Assembly: GCA_045106195.1 (NCBI GenBank)
Contig: JBGCEH010000006.1
Span: 124,001 to 188,000, forward strand
Source: Granulosicoccus sp045106195
Lineage (GTDB): Bacteria; Pseudomonadota; Gammaproteobacteria; Granulosicoccales; Granulosicoccaceae
Reading direction: 5' to 3'
DNA: 64,000 nt
Shown here piece by piece: positions 15,371 through 24,655 of the stretch. The notes under the pieces were generated by a model. It had not been told where the DNA came from. It saw only the letters and a program-made list of their open reading frames with translations, and did not search any database. The position numbers were made by a program, and so were the translations under genes. Numbering within the stretch: the stretch's first letter is position 1; each line of letters opens with the position of its first letter.

Positions 15371-17055
15371 GCCTTCAGACTAGCTGCCCGTAGGCGGCTC
15401 CACTCACGACCCGGAACAGCATCCAGCAGTTCCTGTGTATAGGGGTGTTGAGCGTTGTCAAACAGCTCCGAGGTAGCCCCCTGTTCGACGACCTTGCCGA
15501 GGCGCATAACAGCAATTCGATCACAGACCTGTGCAGCGACCCGTAAATCATGCGTGATGAAGACCATGGATAATTGCAGACGTTCGCGAATATCGGCTAA
15601 CAGATCCAATACTTGCGCCTGAATGGACACATCCAGAGCTGATACCGGTTCATCGGCGACAAGTATCTCAGGCTGCAGTGCGAGCGCTCGAGCCAGACCA
15701 ATACGCTGGCGTTGTCCGCCACTGAACTCATGGGGATAGCGCTCATAGGCCCGAGCGTCCAGTCCCACCAGTTCCAGCATGTCGCGCGCTCTTGTCTCTG
15801 CAGCTTTTGCAGATTCGCCCAGTATAACGGGGCCCTCAGTGATGATGCGTCCCACGGTTGCTCGCGGGTTCAAGGAAGCGTAGGGGTCCTGAAACACCAT
15901 CTGGATTTTTGAGCGATATGGTCGCATGGCGGCTCTATCCAGGGCGCATAGATCCTGTCCACGGTAAATGATCTCGCCGGCATCCGTAGTATGCAGACGA
16001 ACAATACAGCGAGCCAGCGTGGATTTACCGGAACCGGACTCACCCACTATTCCCAGGGTCTCACTTTCATTCAGAATCACATCAACCTCGTCGCAGGCAT
16101 TGACCTTCTTGACGGGCGCACCCAGACCAAACCAGCCACCACCGGAGCTGTATGTCTTGATCACACGCTTCACTTCCAGGATAGGTGCACTGGCCACAAC
16201 TTTCGCTGCCCGAGGTATGAGGCTTGGCACAGCCTCAGTCAGAGCTTGTGTATAGGGATGTTCCGGATGGTTGAGAACTTTGTCCACAGTACCGATTTCA
16301 ACAATCCTGCCGTGCTGCATGACCGCAACACGATCGGCAATATCTGCCACGACCCCAAAATCGTGAGTGATGAAAAGTACACCTGTATCGTGCTTTGCCT
16401 GCAGCTCTTTTATCAATCTGAGTATCTGCGCCTGCGTAGTCACATCCAGTGCTGTGGTGGGTTCGTCAGCAATGAGAACCTTCGGCTCCAACGCAAGTGC
16501 CATCGCAATCATAGCCCGCTGCCTTTGTCCACCTGACAACTCATGTGGATACGCACTCATGATACGGGGTGGATCGGGCAGATGAACATCATCGAGAAGC
16601 TCAAGTGCCAACGCCCGCCGCAACTTGCGCGGCTGATTCTGATGAAAGCGGATAACCTCATCAATCTGATCACCGATGCGCATGACTGGATTAAGCGCAG
16701 TCATAGGCTCCTGAAAGATCATGGAAATTTCACTGCCGCGCACTTGTCGCATGCGCGCCTCTGTCGCCTGAGTGAGGTCTTCCCCCTGAAACAGGATACG
16801 ACCCTTCTCGTATTGCACGTGCGGCGCAGGGAGCAAACCCATGACCGCACGTGCAGTCAGAGATTTACCTGACCCAGACTCACCGACAACACAGAGAATC
16901 TCTTGCGGTGCAAGCGAATAGCTGACCTCCTCTACCGCATAACTGCGCTCGCTTCCCTTGGGTAGCTGGACATGCAGGTTCTCGATGGACAGAACAGCCG
17001 CGGGCGTGTCCAGAGTCTGTACATCTGCATCAGGTAGGTCAGCCTGTGTGTTCAT
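15367..17055 (-). CDS. Dual-domain ATPase of a peptide-class ABC importer
   Basis: A 562-residue fusion of two ABC ATPase domains of the Dpp/Opp type. Each has Walker A (GESGSGKSLTARA near residue 60, GESGSGKSTLARC near 345), the signature LSGGQRQR or FSGGQRQR, and Walker B with VLIADEPTTALD or ILVADEPVSALD. The C-terminal oligopeptide_HPY extensions are partly present (HPYTQALTEAVPSL, HPYTQELLDAVPG). It is the last gene of a four-gene importer (binding protein, two permeases, ATPase) and overlaps the permease stop/start by 4 bp. It supplies ATP-driven uptake of peptides or other small compounds; YejF and GsiA have the same fused layout. Confidence 0.9.
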   Translation of the reverse strand: MNTQADLPDADVQTLDTPAAVLSIENLHVQLPKGSERSYAVEEVSYSLAPQEILCVVGESGSGKSLTARAVMGLLPAPHVQYEKGRILFQGEDLTQATEARMRQVRGSEISMIFQEPMTALNPVMRIGDQIDEVIRFHQNQPRKLRRALALELLDDVHLPDPPRIMSAYPHELSGGQRQRAMIAMALALEPKVLIADEPTTALDVTTQAQILRLIKELQAKHDTGVLFITHDFGVVADIADRVAVMQHGRIVEIGTVDKVLNHPEHPYTQALTEAVPSLIPRAAKVVASAPILEVKRVIKTYSSGGGWFGLGAPVKKVNACDEVDVILNESETLGIVGESGSGKSTLARCIVRLHTTDAGEIIYRGQDLCALDRAAMRPYRSKIQMVFQDPYASLNPRATVGRIITEGPVILGESAKAAETRARDMLELVGLDARAYERYPHEFSGGQRQRIGLARALALQPEILVADEPVSALDVSIQAQVLDLLADIRERLQLSMVFITHDLRVAAQVCDRIAVMRLGKVVEQGATSELFDNAQHPYTQELLDAVPGREWSRLRAASLKA

Positions 17056-17882
17056 GTCCGTTCACGCAGCCTTGGGTTTAATGCATCGTTGAGACCTTCT
17101 CCAACCAGATTGATTGCGAGAACCGTAAGCATGATGGCTATCCCCGGGAAGGTACACACCCACCAAGCGCTTCGCAAAACAGTTCGGCCCGCTCCTATCT
17201 GAAAACCCCAGCTGATGATGTTGGGATCACCCAGGCCCAGGAATGCCAGACCACTTTCAATGAGGATGGCTGTGGCTACCATCAACGACCCGGTAACAAT
17301 GATCGGTGAAAGGCAGTTAGGCAGTATCTCGCGCACCATGATGCGCCAGTCGCTCATGCCGATAATGTGACAGGCCTGTACGAACTCGCGATTACGCATA
17401 GACATGAATTCACCGCGCACCAGACGGGCAACTGCCGGCCAACTGACTACTGCGATGGCAATAATGACGCTATTGATCGACGGTTTCATGATGGCCACAA
17501 TAAGTATCGCAAAGATGAACGATGGAATAGTCTGGAACATCTCGGTCAGACGCATGAGGACATCATCAATCCAGCCACCGAAGTAACCTGCAAAGGCACC
17601 TAGCAGAACGCCCAGCGTAACGGCGACTGACGTTGCCAGCAGACCTATCAACAATGAGACGCGGGCACCGTGCGCCATTCCAGCAGCCACATCCCGCCCA
17701 AGCGTATCGCTACCGAACAGAAAACCATTTTCACCGGGTGCAGACATTGACTGACCGACCAGCTTGAACGGGTCTTCGGGATAGATCAGAGTTGCCGTGG
17801 CAGCTATGAAAATAACAATGGCCAGAATCACCAATCCGACAACTGCAGACCGGTTCCGGCAAAAACGTGCCCAGAATGACAT
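17052..17882 (-). CDS. Peptide-class ABC importer permease (DppC/OppC-like)
   Basis: A 276-residue inner-membrane permease with an N-terminal OppC_N segment, a loop containing FLFGSDTLGRDVAAGMAHGARVS typical of DppC proteins, about six membrane helices, and the EAA coupling loop region (MSMRNREFVQACHIIGMSDWRIM). The FGSDxxGRD block separates it from the DppB partner. Its start overlaps the stop of the upstream permease by a single base, and it overlaps the ATPase gene by 4 bp, so the operon is tightly coupled. Confidence 0.9.
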   Translation of the reverse strand: MSFWARFCRNRSAVVGLVILAIVIFIAATATLIYPEDPFKLVGQSMSAPGENGFLFGSDTLGRDVAAGMAHGARVSLLIGLLATSVAVTLGVLLGAFAGYFGGWIDDVLMRLTEMFQTIPSFIFAILIVAIMKPSINSVIIAIAVVSWPAVARLVRGEFMSMRNREFVQACHIIGMSDWRIMVREILPNCLSPIIVTGSLMVATAILIESGLAFLGLGDPNIISWGFQIGAGRTVLRSAWWVCTFPGIAIMLTVLAINLVGEGLNDALNPRLRERT

Positions 17883-18880
17883 CAGGCGACCTCGATTCGT
17901 GGATCCAGAAAGGAATACAGCAAGTCTACGACGAGGTTTATTGCTACGACCAGCAACGCAGATAGCAGAAAAATACCCAGTAGAAGGTTCAGGTCTCTGG
18001 CAAACAAGGCTTCAAAAGCCAACATGCCGAGCCCCGGCCAGGCGAACACTGATTCGACGATAACTGAACCGCCAATCAGAGAACCCACTTGAACACCAGC
18101 CATGGTGACCACCGGTAGCAAGGCATTACGCAAAATGTGTACGAACACAATACGACGTTCCGTAAGACCTTTGGCACGCGCAGTGGTGACGTAATCCATG
18201 CTTGCCTGTTCAAGCATGGAGGCTCGCATCAGGCGGGTATACAGAGCCAGGTAGAATAGGGAAAGGGTAAGTGTTGGCATAACCAGATGGTGAGCAATAT
18301 CCCGCACTCGATCCCAACCGTCATAAAACATCGCAACATTTTCCATCCCGCTGGTAGGAAACCATCGCAGTTTGAGCGAAAACACCACGATCATCATCAG
18401 ACCAACCCAGAACAACGGTGTGGCATAAGAGATAAGAGCAAATATACTGATGACGTTATCGCGCCAGGTATTCAGGTTAGCGGCAGCAATCAGACCGAGT
18501 ACGATGCCAAAGCCAACAGCGAGCATAATCGTGCTGACCATCAGCAATAACGTGGGTACGAGTCGGTCGAGCACCAGCTGCGATACGGGCATATCGTGCC
18601 GGAACGAATAGCCCAGATCAAAACTCAGCATGTTCTTCATGTACACAGCCAATTGAACTGGCAGCGGCTGATCAAGACCAAATTTTTCGCGAAGTTGCTC
18701 CATGTACTCCGGCGTGGCAGAACCCGCCTCGCCCGCCAGTACGTCCACCGCATCACCTTCTGCAAGCTGCAACAGGAAGAAGTTGACCACGATAATAGCC
18801 AACACCACTGGTACAGCCTGCAGCAAACGTTTCAACACATAGCGCGATCGTTGGGCTACCTGACTCACAGGCAAGCCCAA
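17882..18880 (-). CDS. Peptide-class ABC importer permease (DppB/OppB-like)
   Basis: A 332-residue permease with the DppB layout. One N-terminal helix (RLLQAVPVVLAIIVVNFFLL) is followed by a periplasmic part with LREKFGLDQPLPVQ, then five helices and the coupling loop SMDYVTTARAKGLTERRIVFVHILRNALLPV. It pairs with the following permease to form the channel. It lies 40 bp downstream of the binding-protein gene in the same operon. Confidence 0.9.
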   Translation of the reverse strand: MGLPVSQVAQRSRYVLKRLLQAVPVVLAIIVVNFFLLQLAEGDAVDVLAGEAGSATPEYMEQLREKFGLDQPLPVQLAVYMKNMLSFDLGYSFRHDMPVSQLVLDRLVPTLLLMVSTIMLAVGFGIVLGLIAAANLNTWRDNVISIFALISYATPLFWVGLMMIVVFSLKLRWFPTSGMENVAMFYDGWDRVRDIAHHLVMPTLTLSLFYLALYTRLMRASMLEQASMDYVTTARAKGLTERRIVFVHILRNALLPVVTMAGVQVGSLIGGSVIVESVFAWPGLGMLAFEALFARDLNLLLGIFLLSALLVVAINLVVDLLYSFLDPRIEVA

Positions 18881-18920
18881 CGGTAGTCACACACGCAAAA
18901 AAACAAGACTGACACCGTCT

Positions 18921-20555
18921 TTACTCTTCGATATAGGCCTTGTCGAAGGAGTGATAGGCACCCATGGCAGACACTGTGTGATCCTTGAGCTTGTCGTTGT
19001 ACACCGTCAGAAACTCCATCTCGAACAGATTGACCACAGGTAATTCCTGACCCAGGATGTTCTGGAGTTCTGTATAGATTTCGCTACGTTTTGCAGCATC
19101 CGATTCAATGGCACCTGCGGCAAGAAGTTCGTCGACTATCGGATTGGAGTAACGAGTGGAGTTAACGAATGGAGTACCCTGACGAATCTGATCGGTGCCG
19201 TAGTGTCGCTGTACACCGATGACAGGATCAGGCAACTGATAGAAGTAGTTGACGTTAAGCTCGAAATCATAGTCTGCATAGACACGCTTGAGCCAGGTAG
19301 GTACATCTTCATAACGAAGCTCCAGTTCTACGCCGATCCCGGCAAGTGCCTGCTTGAGGTACTCACCCGCACGACGCCAGTCTTCCCCATAAGGAATCAA
19401 ATCGATAACCGCCGACGCCCTTACACCATCGCCATTGGCTTCCAGCCCAGCGTCGTCGAGTAGCGCAATGGCGGCATCGACGTTAGGAGTCTCGGGATAG
19501 AACTCTGGCGTCGGTGAATACAGCCCCAGAGGTTCGAAATTCGAAGACATGGCACTCGTAGCAGGCTTGCCGTAGCCGAACCAAATGTTATCAATCAGGA
19601 ACTGCCGATCAATCACCAGCGAGATCGCCTGACGCATTGCCTGGTTATCAAACGGTGCTTTGGTGGTATTCATTTCGATCAATGCCATGGGATTGATCAT
19701 GGCGTAGCCATCGGTGGTCACACCGATTTCCTTGGAGTCCCGCAGACGTACGACATCGATATTAGGTATTGCCCCAAATGCACCATAATGGACTTCCCCG
19801 CTTTCCATTGCAGCTGTGCGGGTCGAGGCATCCGGGATAATTCTGGCCACAATGCGATCCAGCAACGGATAGCCTTCTTTCCAATAGTCAGGGTTTTTGT
19901 CCAGACGGATGTACTGACCCTTCTTCCACTCAACGAACTTGAATGGGCCAGTACCTACCGGATTGTTGGAGAGCTCTGCTTCGCGTACATCCTTGCCCTC
20001 AAGCAAGTGTTTTGGCACGATCGGCGACTCATAGGCCGAAAAGGCCCTCATCATATAAGGCGCAGGCTTGTCCAGATTGAAGACTGCCGTCAGTTCGTCC
20101 GGCGTATCAATGGAGCTGACCTCTCGAAACGAGTTGGGTCCACGTGGATGAAACTGCTTAAGCACCTCCATGATCGTGAATTGTACATCGGCTGATGTAA
20201 AGGGCTCGCCATCATGCCACTTGACGCCCTCCTGCAAGTTGAACGTCACTGTCAGGCCATCATCGCTGACCTCATAGGAGCTGGCTAGTTCCGGAACCGG
20301 GTTCAGGTCAAGATCGTAGTCTAGCAAACCGTTGTACACCTTCGGCGCTACCAGTCCGATAGGGCCTGAGGTTGATAGATAGGGAGCCAGCGACGGCGGC
20401 TCTGGCTGGGCGATCATAACCATCGTACCGCCTGCGCTCTGACTGAATGCCTGACCCGAAGCCAGAAACGAGGCGACAAGGCACGTACCTGTCAGCACCG
20501 ATTTGAGCACGACTCTACGCGTATGGAACAAAGGTGAAAGAAGACTGTGTGTCAT
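18921..20555 (-). CDS. Family 5 extracellular solute-binding protein (peptide/opine/amide importer)
   Basis: A 544-residue periplasmic binding protein of the SBP_bac_5 family. A signal peptide follows a twin-arginine-like HTRRVVLKS stretch and ends about residue 38 (QAFSQS). The core contains the family block LASSYEVSDDGLTVTFNLQEGVKWHDGEPFTSADV and later NPVGTGPFKFVEW. It delivers ligand to the downstream permeases. The gene is divergent from the dimethylformamidase-like gene, with 151 bp between starts, which suggests that the imported compound may be the substrate of that enzyme. Specificity itself cannot be read from the sequence. Confidence 0.9.
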   Translation of the reverse strand: MTHSLLSPLFHTRRVVLKSVLTGTCLVASFLASGQAFSQSAGGTMVMIAQPEPPSLAPYLSTSGPIGLVAPKVYNGLLDYDLDLNPVPELASSYEVSDDGLTVTFNLQEGVKWHDGEPFTSADVQFTIMEVLKQFHPRGPNSFREVSSIDTPDELTAVFNLDKPAPYMMRAFSAYESPIVPKHLLEGKDVREAELSNNPVGTGPFKFVEWKKGQYIRLDKNPDYWKEGYPLLDRIVARIIPDASTRTAAMESGEVHYGAFGAIPNIDVVRLRDSKEIGVTTDGYAMINPMALIEMNTTKAPFDNQAMRQAISLVIDRQFLIDNIWFGYGKPATSAMSSNFEPLGLYSPTPEFYPETPNVDAAIALLDDAGLEANGDGVRASAVIDLIPYGEDWRRAGEYLKQALAGIGVELELRYEDVPTWLKRVYADYDFELNVNYFYQLPDPVIGVQRHYGTDQIRQGTPFVNSTRYSNPIVDELLAAGAIESDAAKRSEIYTELQNILGQELPVVNLFEMEFLTVYNDKLKDHTVSAMGAYHSFDKAYIEE

Positions 20556-20706
20556 ATTCAGATGGACTCTCTGGTTAAACCACGGGTTATCGTGAGTTGC
20601 GTATCTGCTTACTCGTGATACGGTTGAACAAACATAACCTTAACGATGGCATCAGGTCAAAGAAAAATGCTATCCGGCTCCTGCACTGATACTGGGCATT
20701 CCCTGC

Positions 20707-22926
20707 ATGAATAACGACAGAACACGGCGTGTGCCACTCACAGGGTACTCGAATCGCCTGTCCGCAAGGGCCGGCGACACCATTAACTTCAAGCTATCTG
20801 CCGACAATCACGACGCGAAAGATCCTGCATCGGTACGCAGCTGGCTGACACATTCTATCTGTGCGGATCCGAACCCTTCGGGCCCTGGAATTATTGAACG
20901 CGATGCGTCGCAGTGGTACGACGGTGGTGAACACAAGGTCTGGCAGCAGCCTATAAACGCAGGATCCTGTGCATTGAGTTCTGCGGTTACCTGCCCCGCA
21001 GAATTGTCAGATATCCAGATCAGCGCTACCGTGTGGCCGACGCTTGTCAACAACACACGGCAATGCATCATGAAGTTCGGCGCTCTGGTCTTATGTATCA
21101 ATGAGAACAACGCCTTCGAAGTCTCCTTGGACGAACATCTGGTCAGCTTTGTGCTGCCGGTACGGGAACGGCAATGGACAAGTATCACTACCCGCGTGCA
21201 ACGACAAGGCGCAGATGTTGTTCTGTCCTTGCTTTGCCGTGAAATATCCGATGCCGTTACCAAGGATTTTCAACGTAAACAAGCAACAACAACGGCTACC
21301 ACTAATGTACCGGCGGCGGTGCTTGATGGTTTTAAAAAAGCATCGTTTCATCTCAGTATCGCCGCACAACACGCCCACGATGCAATGACCTGTCATTTCA
21401 ATGGCAAGGTTGAAGCACCCGAGTTACTGATCACCGGCTCGACGAGTGAAAGCCACACAAAAGAATCCAAACGCATTGCATGGGATTTTGGCAAGGACAT
21501 GTCACAGCGTTGTATAGAAGACATCGAAGGCCACGCTATTTCACTTGAATTATTCAACCTGCCTGCTCGCGCCATGAAGAGCTCTGCCTGGACTGGCGCA
21601 GAGATGTGCTGGAGGCATGCACCGGAACAATACGCCGCCATACACTTCCATGATGATGATCTAGTGGACGTGCAATGGGATACCAGCTTTACGTATACGC
21701 TACCGGCAGACATTCCCTCTGGCGTCTACATCATGCGCATTAGTGACGGGCAGCATGAAGATGCCATGCCCTTTTTTGTCTGTGCCCCGAAAAACCAACC
21801 TGCACACAGGCTGTGTGTTCTGGTCTCGACATTTACCTATGCCATCTATGGCAATCACGCACGTCCAGATTGGGCCCCGGCCTGGCAGATTCAGGTAAAG
21901 GACTGGAATGCCTATCCCAACAACCCGGCACAATTTCCGGGATATGGACTATCGACTTACAACTTTCATAGCGATGGCAGCGGTATCTGCCATGCCTCAC
22001 ATCTGAGGCCCTTGTTCAACCTGCGCCCGGGGTACATCACGTTTGGTGACACAGCGTGTTCGGGGCTACGGCATTTTCAGGCAGATAGTCATCTACTTGC
22101 GTGGCTGGATGCCATGGACATCGGGTTCGATATCATCACGGACCGTGAACTTCACGAGGAGGGCGTCGATGCATTGTCTGGCTACGACATGCTCATGACC
22201 GGGTCGCATCCTGAATATCACACCGCACAGACGCTGGATGCCTTGCAGACCTATCGGGATACTGGTGGTCATTTGAGCTACCTGGGGGGTAATGGATTCT
22301 ATTGGCGCATCGCGCTGCATCCCGAACAACCGGATGCATTGGAAATTCGTCGCGCAGAAGCTGGTATTCGCGCCTGGGCCGCTGAACCCGGGGAGTACTA
22401 CCAGGCCTTTGATGGGCACTATGGAGGTCTATGGAGGCGCAATGGTCGCCCACCACAAGCTTTGTGCGGGCTGGGATTTTCAGCGCAGGGGCAATTCAAC
22501 GGATCTTACTACCGGCGTAAGAACTTCGACCCTGCGTATCAATGGATATTCGACGGTATTGACGGTGAGCTCATCGGAGATTTCGGCTTGTGTGGCGGCG
22601 GTGCAGCAGGGTTCGAGCTTGATCGTGCCGATACACGCCTGGGCACCTCGCCGCAGGCTGTTGTACTGGCAAGCTCCGAATCACACAGCGATGATTTCAT
22701 TCTGGTTCCTGAAGAGATGCTGACGCATCTCACCACGCTGCCCGGACCATCAGCAGATGATCTTATCCGGGCAGATATGCTCTGGTGGGATGCACCGGGC
22801 GGTGGCAGTGTGTTTGCGGTTGGCTCGATCACTTTTTGCGGTAGCCTTCCGCAAAATCAGTTTGACAACTGCGTTTCACGATTACTGAAAAACGTTGTTG
22901 ACCATGTGCTTGAAGATGGAGATTAA
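20707..22926 (+). CDS. N,N-dimethylformamidase large-subunit-like amidohydrolase
   Basis: A 739-residue protein similar to the beta (large) subunit of N,N-dimethylformamidase. It opens with GYSNRLSARAGDTINFKLS as in that family. An N-terminal lectin-like half (about 30-260) is followed by the C-terminal catalytic half with VSTFTYAIYGNH, LSTYNFHSDGSG, LTGSHPEYHT-like (LMTGSHPEYHT) and YLGGNGFYWR. The family uses a mononuclear iron held by Tyr and Glu ligands; YxxYGN and the HPEYH region are good candidates. The small subunit known from Paracoccus-type enzymes is not visible nearby. The gene diverges from a peptide-class importer, so import and hydrolysis of an amide is plausible. It overlaps the convergent DUF2330 gene by 4 bp. 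Confidence 0.78.
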   Translation: MNNDRTRRVPLTGYSNRLSARAGDTINFKLSADNHDAKDPASVRSWLTHSICADPNPSGPGIIERDASQWYDGGEHKVWQQPINAGSCALSSAVTCPAELSDIQISATVWPTLVNNTRQCIMKFGALVLCINENNAFEVSLDEHLVSFVLPVRERQWTSITTRVQRQGADVVLSLLCREISDAVTKDFQRKQATTTATTNVPAAVLDGFKKASFHLSIAAQHAHDAMTCHFNGKVEAPELLITGSTSESHTKESKRIAWDFGKDMSQRCIEDIEGHAISLELFNLPARAMKSSAWTGAEMCWRHAPEQYAAIHFHDDDLVDVQWDTSFTYTLPADIPSGVYIMRISDGQHEDAMPFFVCAPKNQPAHRLCVLVSTFTYAIYGNHARPDWAPAWQIQVKDWNAYPNNPAQFPGYGLSTYNFHSDGSGICHASHLRPLFNLRPGYITFGDTACSGLRHFQADSHLLAWLDAMDIGFDIITDRELHEEGVDALSGYDMLMTGSHPEYHTAQTLDALQTYRDTGGHLSYLGGNGFYWRIALHPEQPDALEIRRAEAGIRAWAAEPGEYYQAFDGHYGGLWRRNGRPPQALCGLGFSAQGQFNGSYYRRKNFDPAYQWIFDGIDGELIGDFGLCGGGAAGFELDRADTRLGTSPQAVVLASSESHSDDFILVPEEMLTHLTTLPGPSADDLIRADMLWWDAPGGGSVFAVGSITFCGSLPQNQFDNCVSRLLKNVVDHVLEDGD

Positions 22927-24584
22927 CGACGTTCCTTTCGGTAAACACTGCGCAGGCACAGCATGAAAAAGCCACTGAGTAACCAGAAGAATCCGCCAGC
23001 GCCTAAAAATCCATCATCATTGTCATCATCAATGCTACTACCGGCAGGCAAGATTTCCAGCACGGAAGAATCGGCCTGAAACAATAGTTCTGGAGCGGCA
23101 TCCGCCGATGTTCTCTGTCGAAGAAAAGCAGCCGGCTGTGTATCCAGTTCTACTGGCAAGTCAATGCCCGGTATCGGTTGCCCGGTGACGTCCAGCACCG
23201 TTTCTCCCTCACGGCCAGTGCCCTCTCCCAGCGTCAGGCTCCAGCGGGACACACCATTGTCACAACTGGCATTCAATTGCGCCTGTCTTAACAATGGCTG
23301 GTCAGGCATCGCGGAATTGTAGTTGAATGTAGGATCTACCGTCATCTCATCAGCAGACAACGTGGTGTAAAGGCGCGTCAGATAAGCACCTTGTGGCAAC
23401 AGTCCAACCCCGTTTCTTATGGGCTCAAGTTCGCGGGTCACAATCGCTTCTCGTACAGCAATTCTGGCTTGTCGTAATTCATCAGGCGTATAGGTTGCTG
23501 CCAACTGCTCGATGTCAAAATAAAGGTTAATATCCTGACCCTGCGGTAACGGCAGGATGGTTTGCAAACTAGCTAAAGCTGCACTCGGATCAGTGGTTAG
23601 AAACAAGGTATTCGACAGATACTCCGCGTCGTCATCAATGGTGTCGAGTTGCGCAAGGTTGTTTTCAACGACCGAAGCGTCAGTCAATGACGAATGAATC
23701 TGATCCGTAATACCACCCGCGTAGTCTGTAGCAAATCCCTGCCCGCCGGATTCATTCATGGCGTCGGTAATCAGGGACTGGTAGCTGGCAAACGCATTGA
23801 ATGAACCTGAGTACCAATCCAGCCTTGTGTAGTTAGGAGTCACATGCTCATAGTTTTCAGGGATCGCCCGGGCATCGTTGACAACCCACACCAATACACC
23901 CATATCGTCTTCTGCCGCGATAGCTGTCAGGCGAATGGGTACCATGGGCTTTTCACTGTCGTAGCGCATGATAAGTGGCTGGATGCTGCCACTTGACTCA
24001 CCGCTTCTAAGCTTCAGAGCCACGAACTTCATTCCTGCTAGTACATAAGGCTCGATTAGACCCCGCCCTGTATCTTCCAGAAAATAACCATTCTCCTCCA
24101 GCCAGATAGTCATATCATCCGGATTGTCACTACTGACAATGTCGATATCAAAAGGCCCTAAGGTCAATTCTTCTTCTATGGTCACGCCACGATCCGACTC
24201 CGCATTTGGCGCGGCGGCATCTGTCGCAGGCTGTGGCAAAGGCTGGTCACTGGGACACACCTGACCTTCGCGTTGCAATTGAAATTGCGGTCGTGTGGCA
24301 AAATCCAGTTCATTAAAGGTTATGTCGGCACCGAGCGATATTTCCGGGGTACTGGGTACAGGCACAACCCAACTAAAGTCCTCAGCGTTCCCGGAATACA
24401 AGATGCGAACCATCGCTGTCACCTTGTCTTCTTCCTGCCGGAAGACAATTTGCTCCGCAGCCTGGTTGATCGGCACACTGGTGCAGAAGAATCCACCACA
24501 AGCCATTGCGGGTAGTGGGGCAAACAACAATACTGCAGACACGCATGCTGCAGCAGCACTACTTCGTATCACCAACATGATCAT
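22923..24584 (-). CDS. DUF2330 exported protein with C-terminal sorting-like tail
   Basis: A 553-residue protein with a signal peptide (ending PAMA) and the DUF2330 start ACGGFFCTSVPINQAAEQIVF. The family is widespread in proteobacteria and has no assigned reaction. The C-terminus has an acidic stretch (SSIDDDNDDG), a glycine-rich hydrophobic segment (FLGAGGFFWLLSGFFMLCL) and a basic end (RSVYRKERR). This three-part tail resembles GlyGly-CTERM/MYXO-CTERM-type sorting signals, or is a simple membrane anchor. It is probably attached to the outside of the cytoplasmic membrane or processed for surface display. It stands alone downstream of the PfkB gene. Confidence 0.8.
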   Translation of the reverse strand: MIMLVIRSSAAAACVSAVLLFAPLPAMACGGFFCTSVPINQAAEQIVFRQEEDKVTAMVRILYSGNAEDFSWVVPVPSTPEISLGADITFNELDFATRPQFQLQREGQVCPSDQPLPQPATDAAAPNAESDRGVTIEEELTLGPFDIDIVSSDNPDDMTIWLEENGYFLEDTGRGLIEPYVLAGMKFVALKLRSGESSGSIQPLIMRYDSEKPMVPIRLTAIAAEDDMGVLVWVVNDARAIPENYEHVTPNYTRLDWYSGSFNAFASYQSLITDAMNESGGQGFATDYAGGITDQIHSSLTDASVVENNLAQLDTIDDDAEYLSNTLFLTTDPSAALASLQTILPLPQGQDINLYFDIEQLAATYTPDELRQARIAVREAIVTRELEPIRNGVGLLPQGAYLTRLYTTLSADEMTVDPTFNYNSAMPDQPLLRQAQLNASCDNGVSRWSLTLGEGTGREGETVLDVTGQPIPGIDLPVELDTQPAAFLRQRTSADAAPELLFQADSSVLEILPAGSSIDDDNDDGFLGAGGFFWLLSGFFMLCLRSVYRKERR

Positions 24585-24655
24585 CTCCTTGATAAGTATT
24601 TGGGATTATATTCCCTATTTTAAAAATACACAAGAACGCCTCGTCCGACGGAAAA

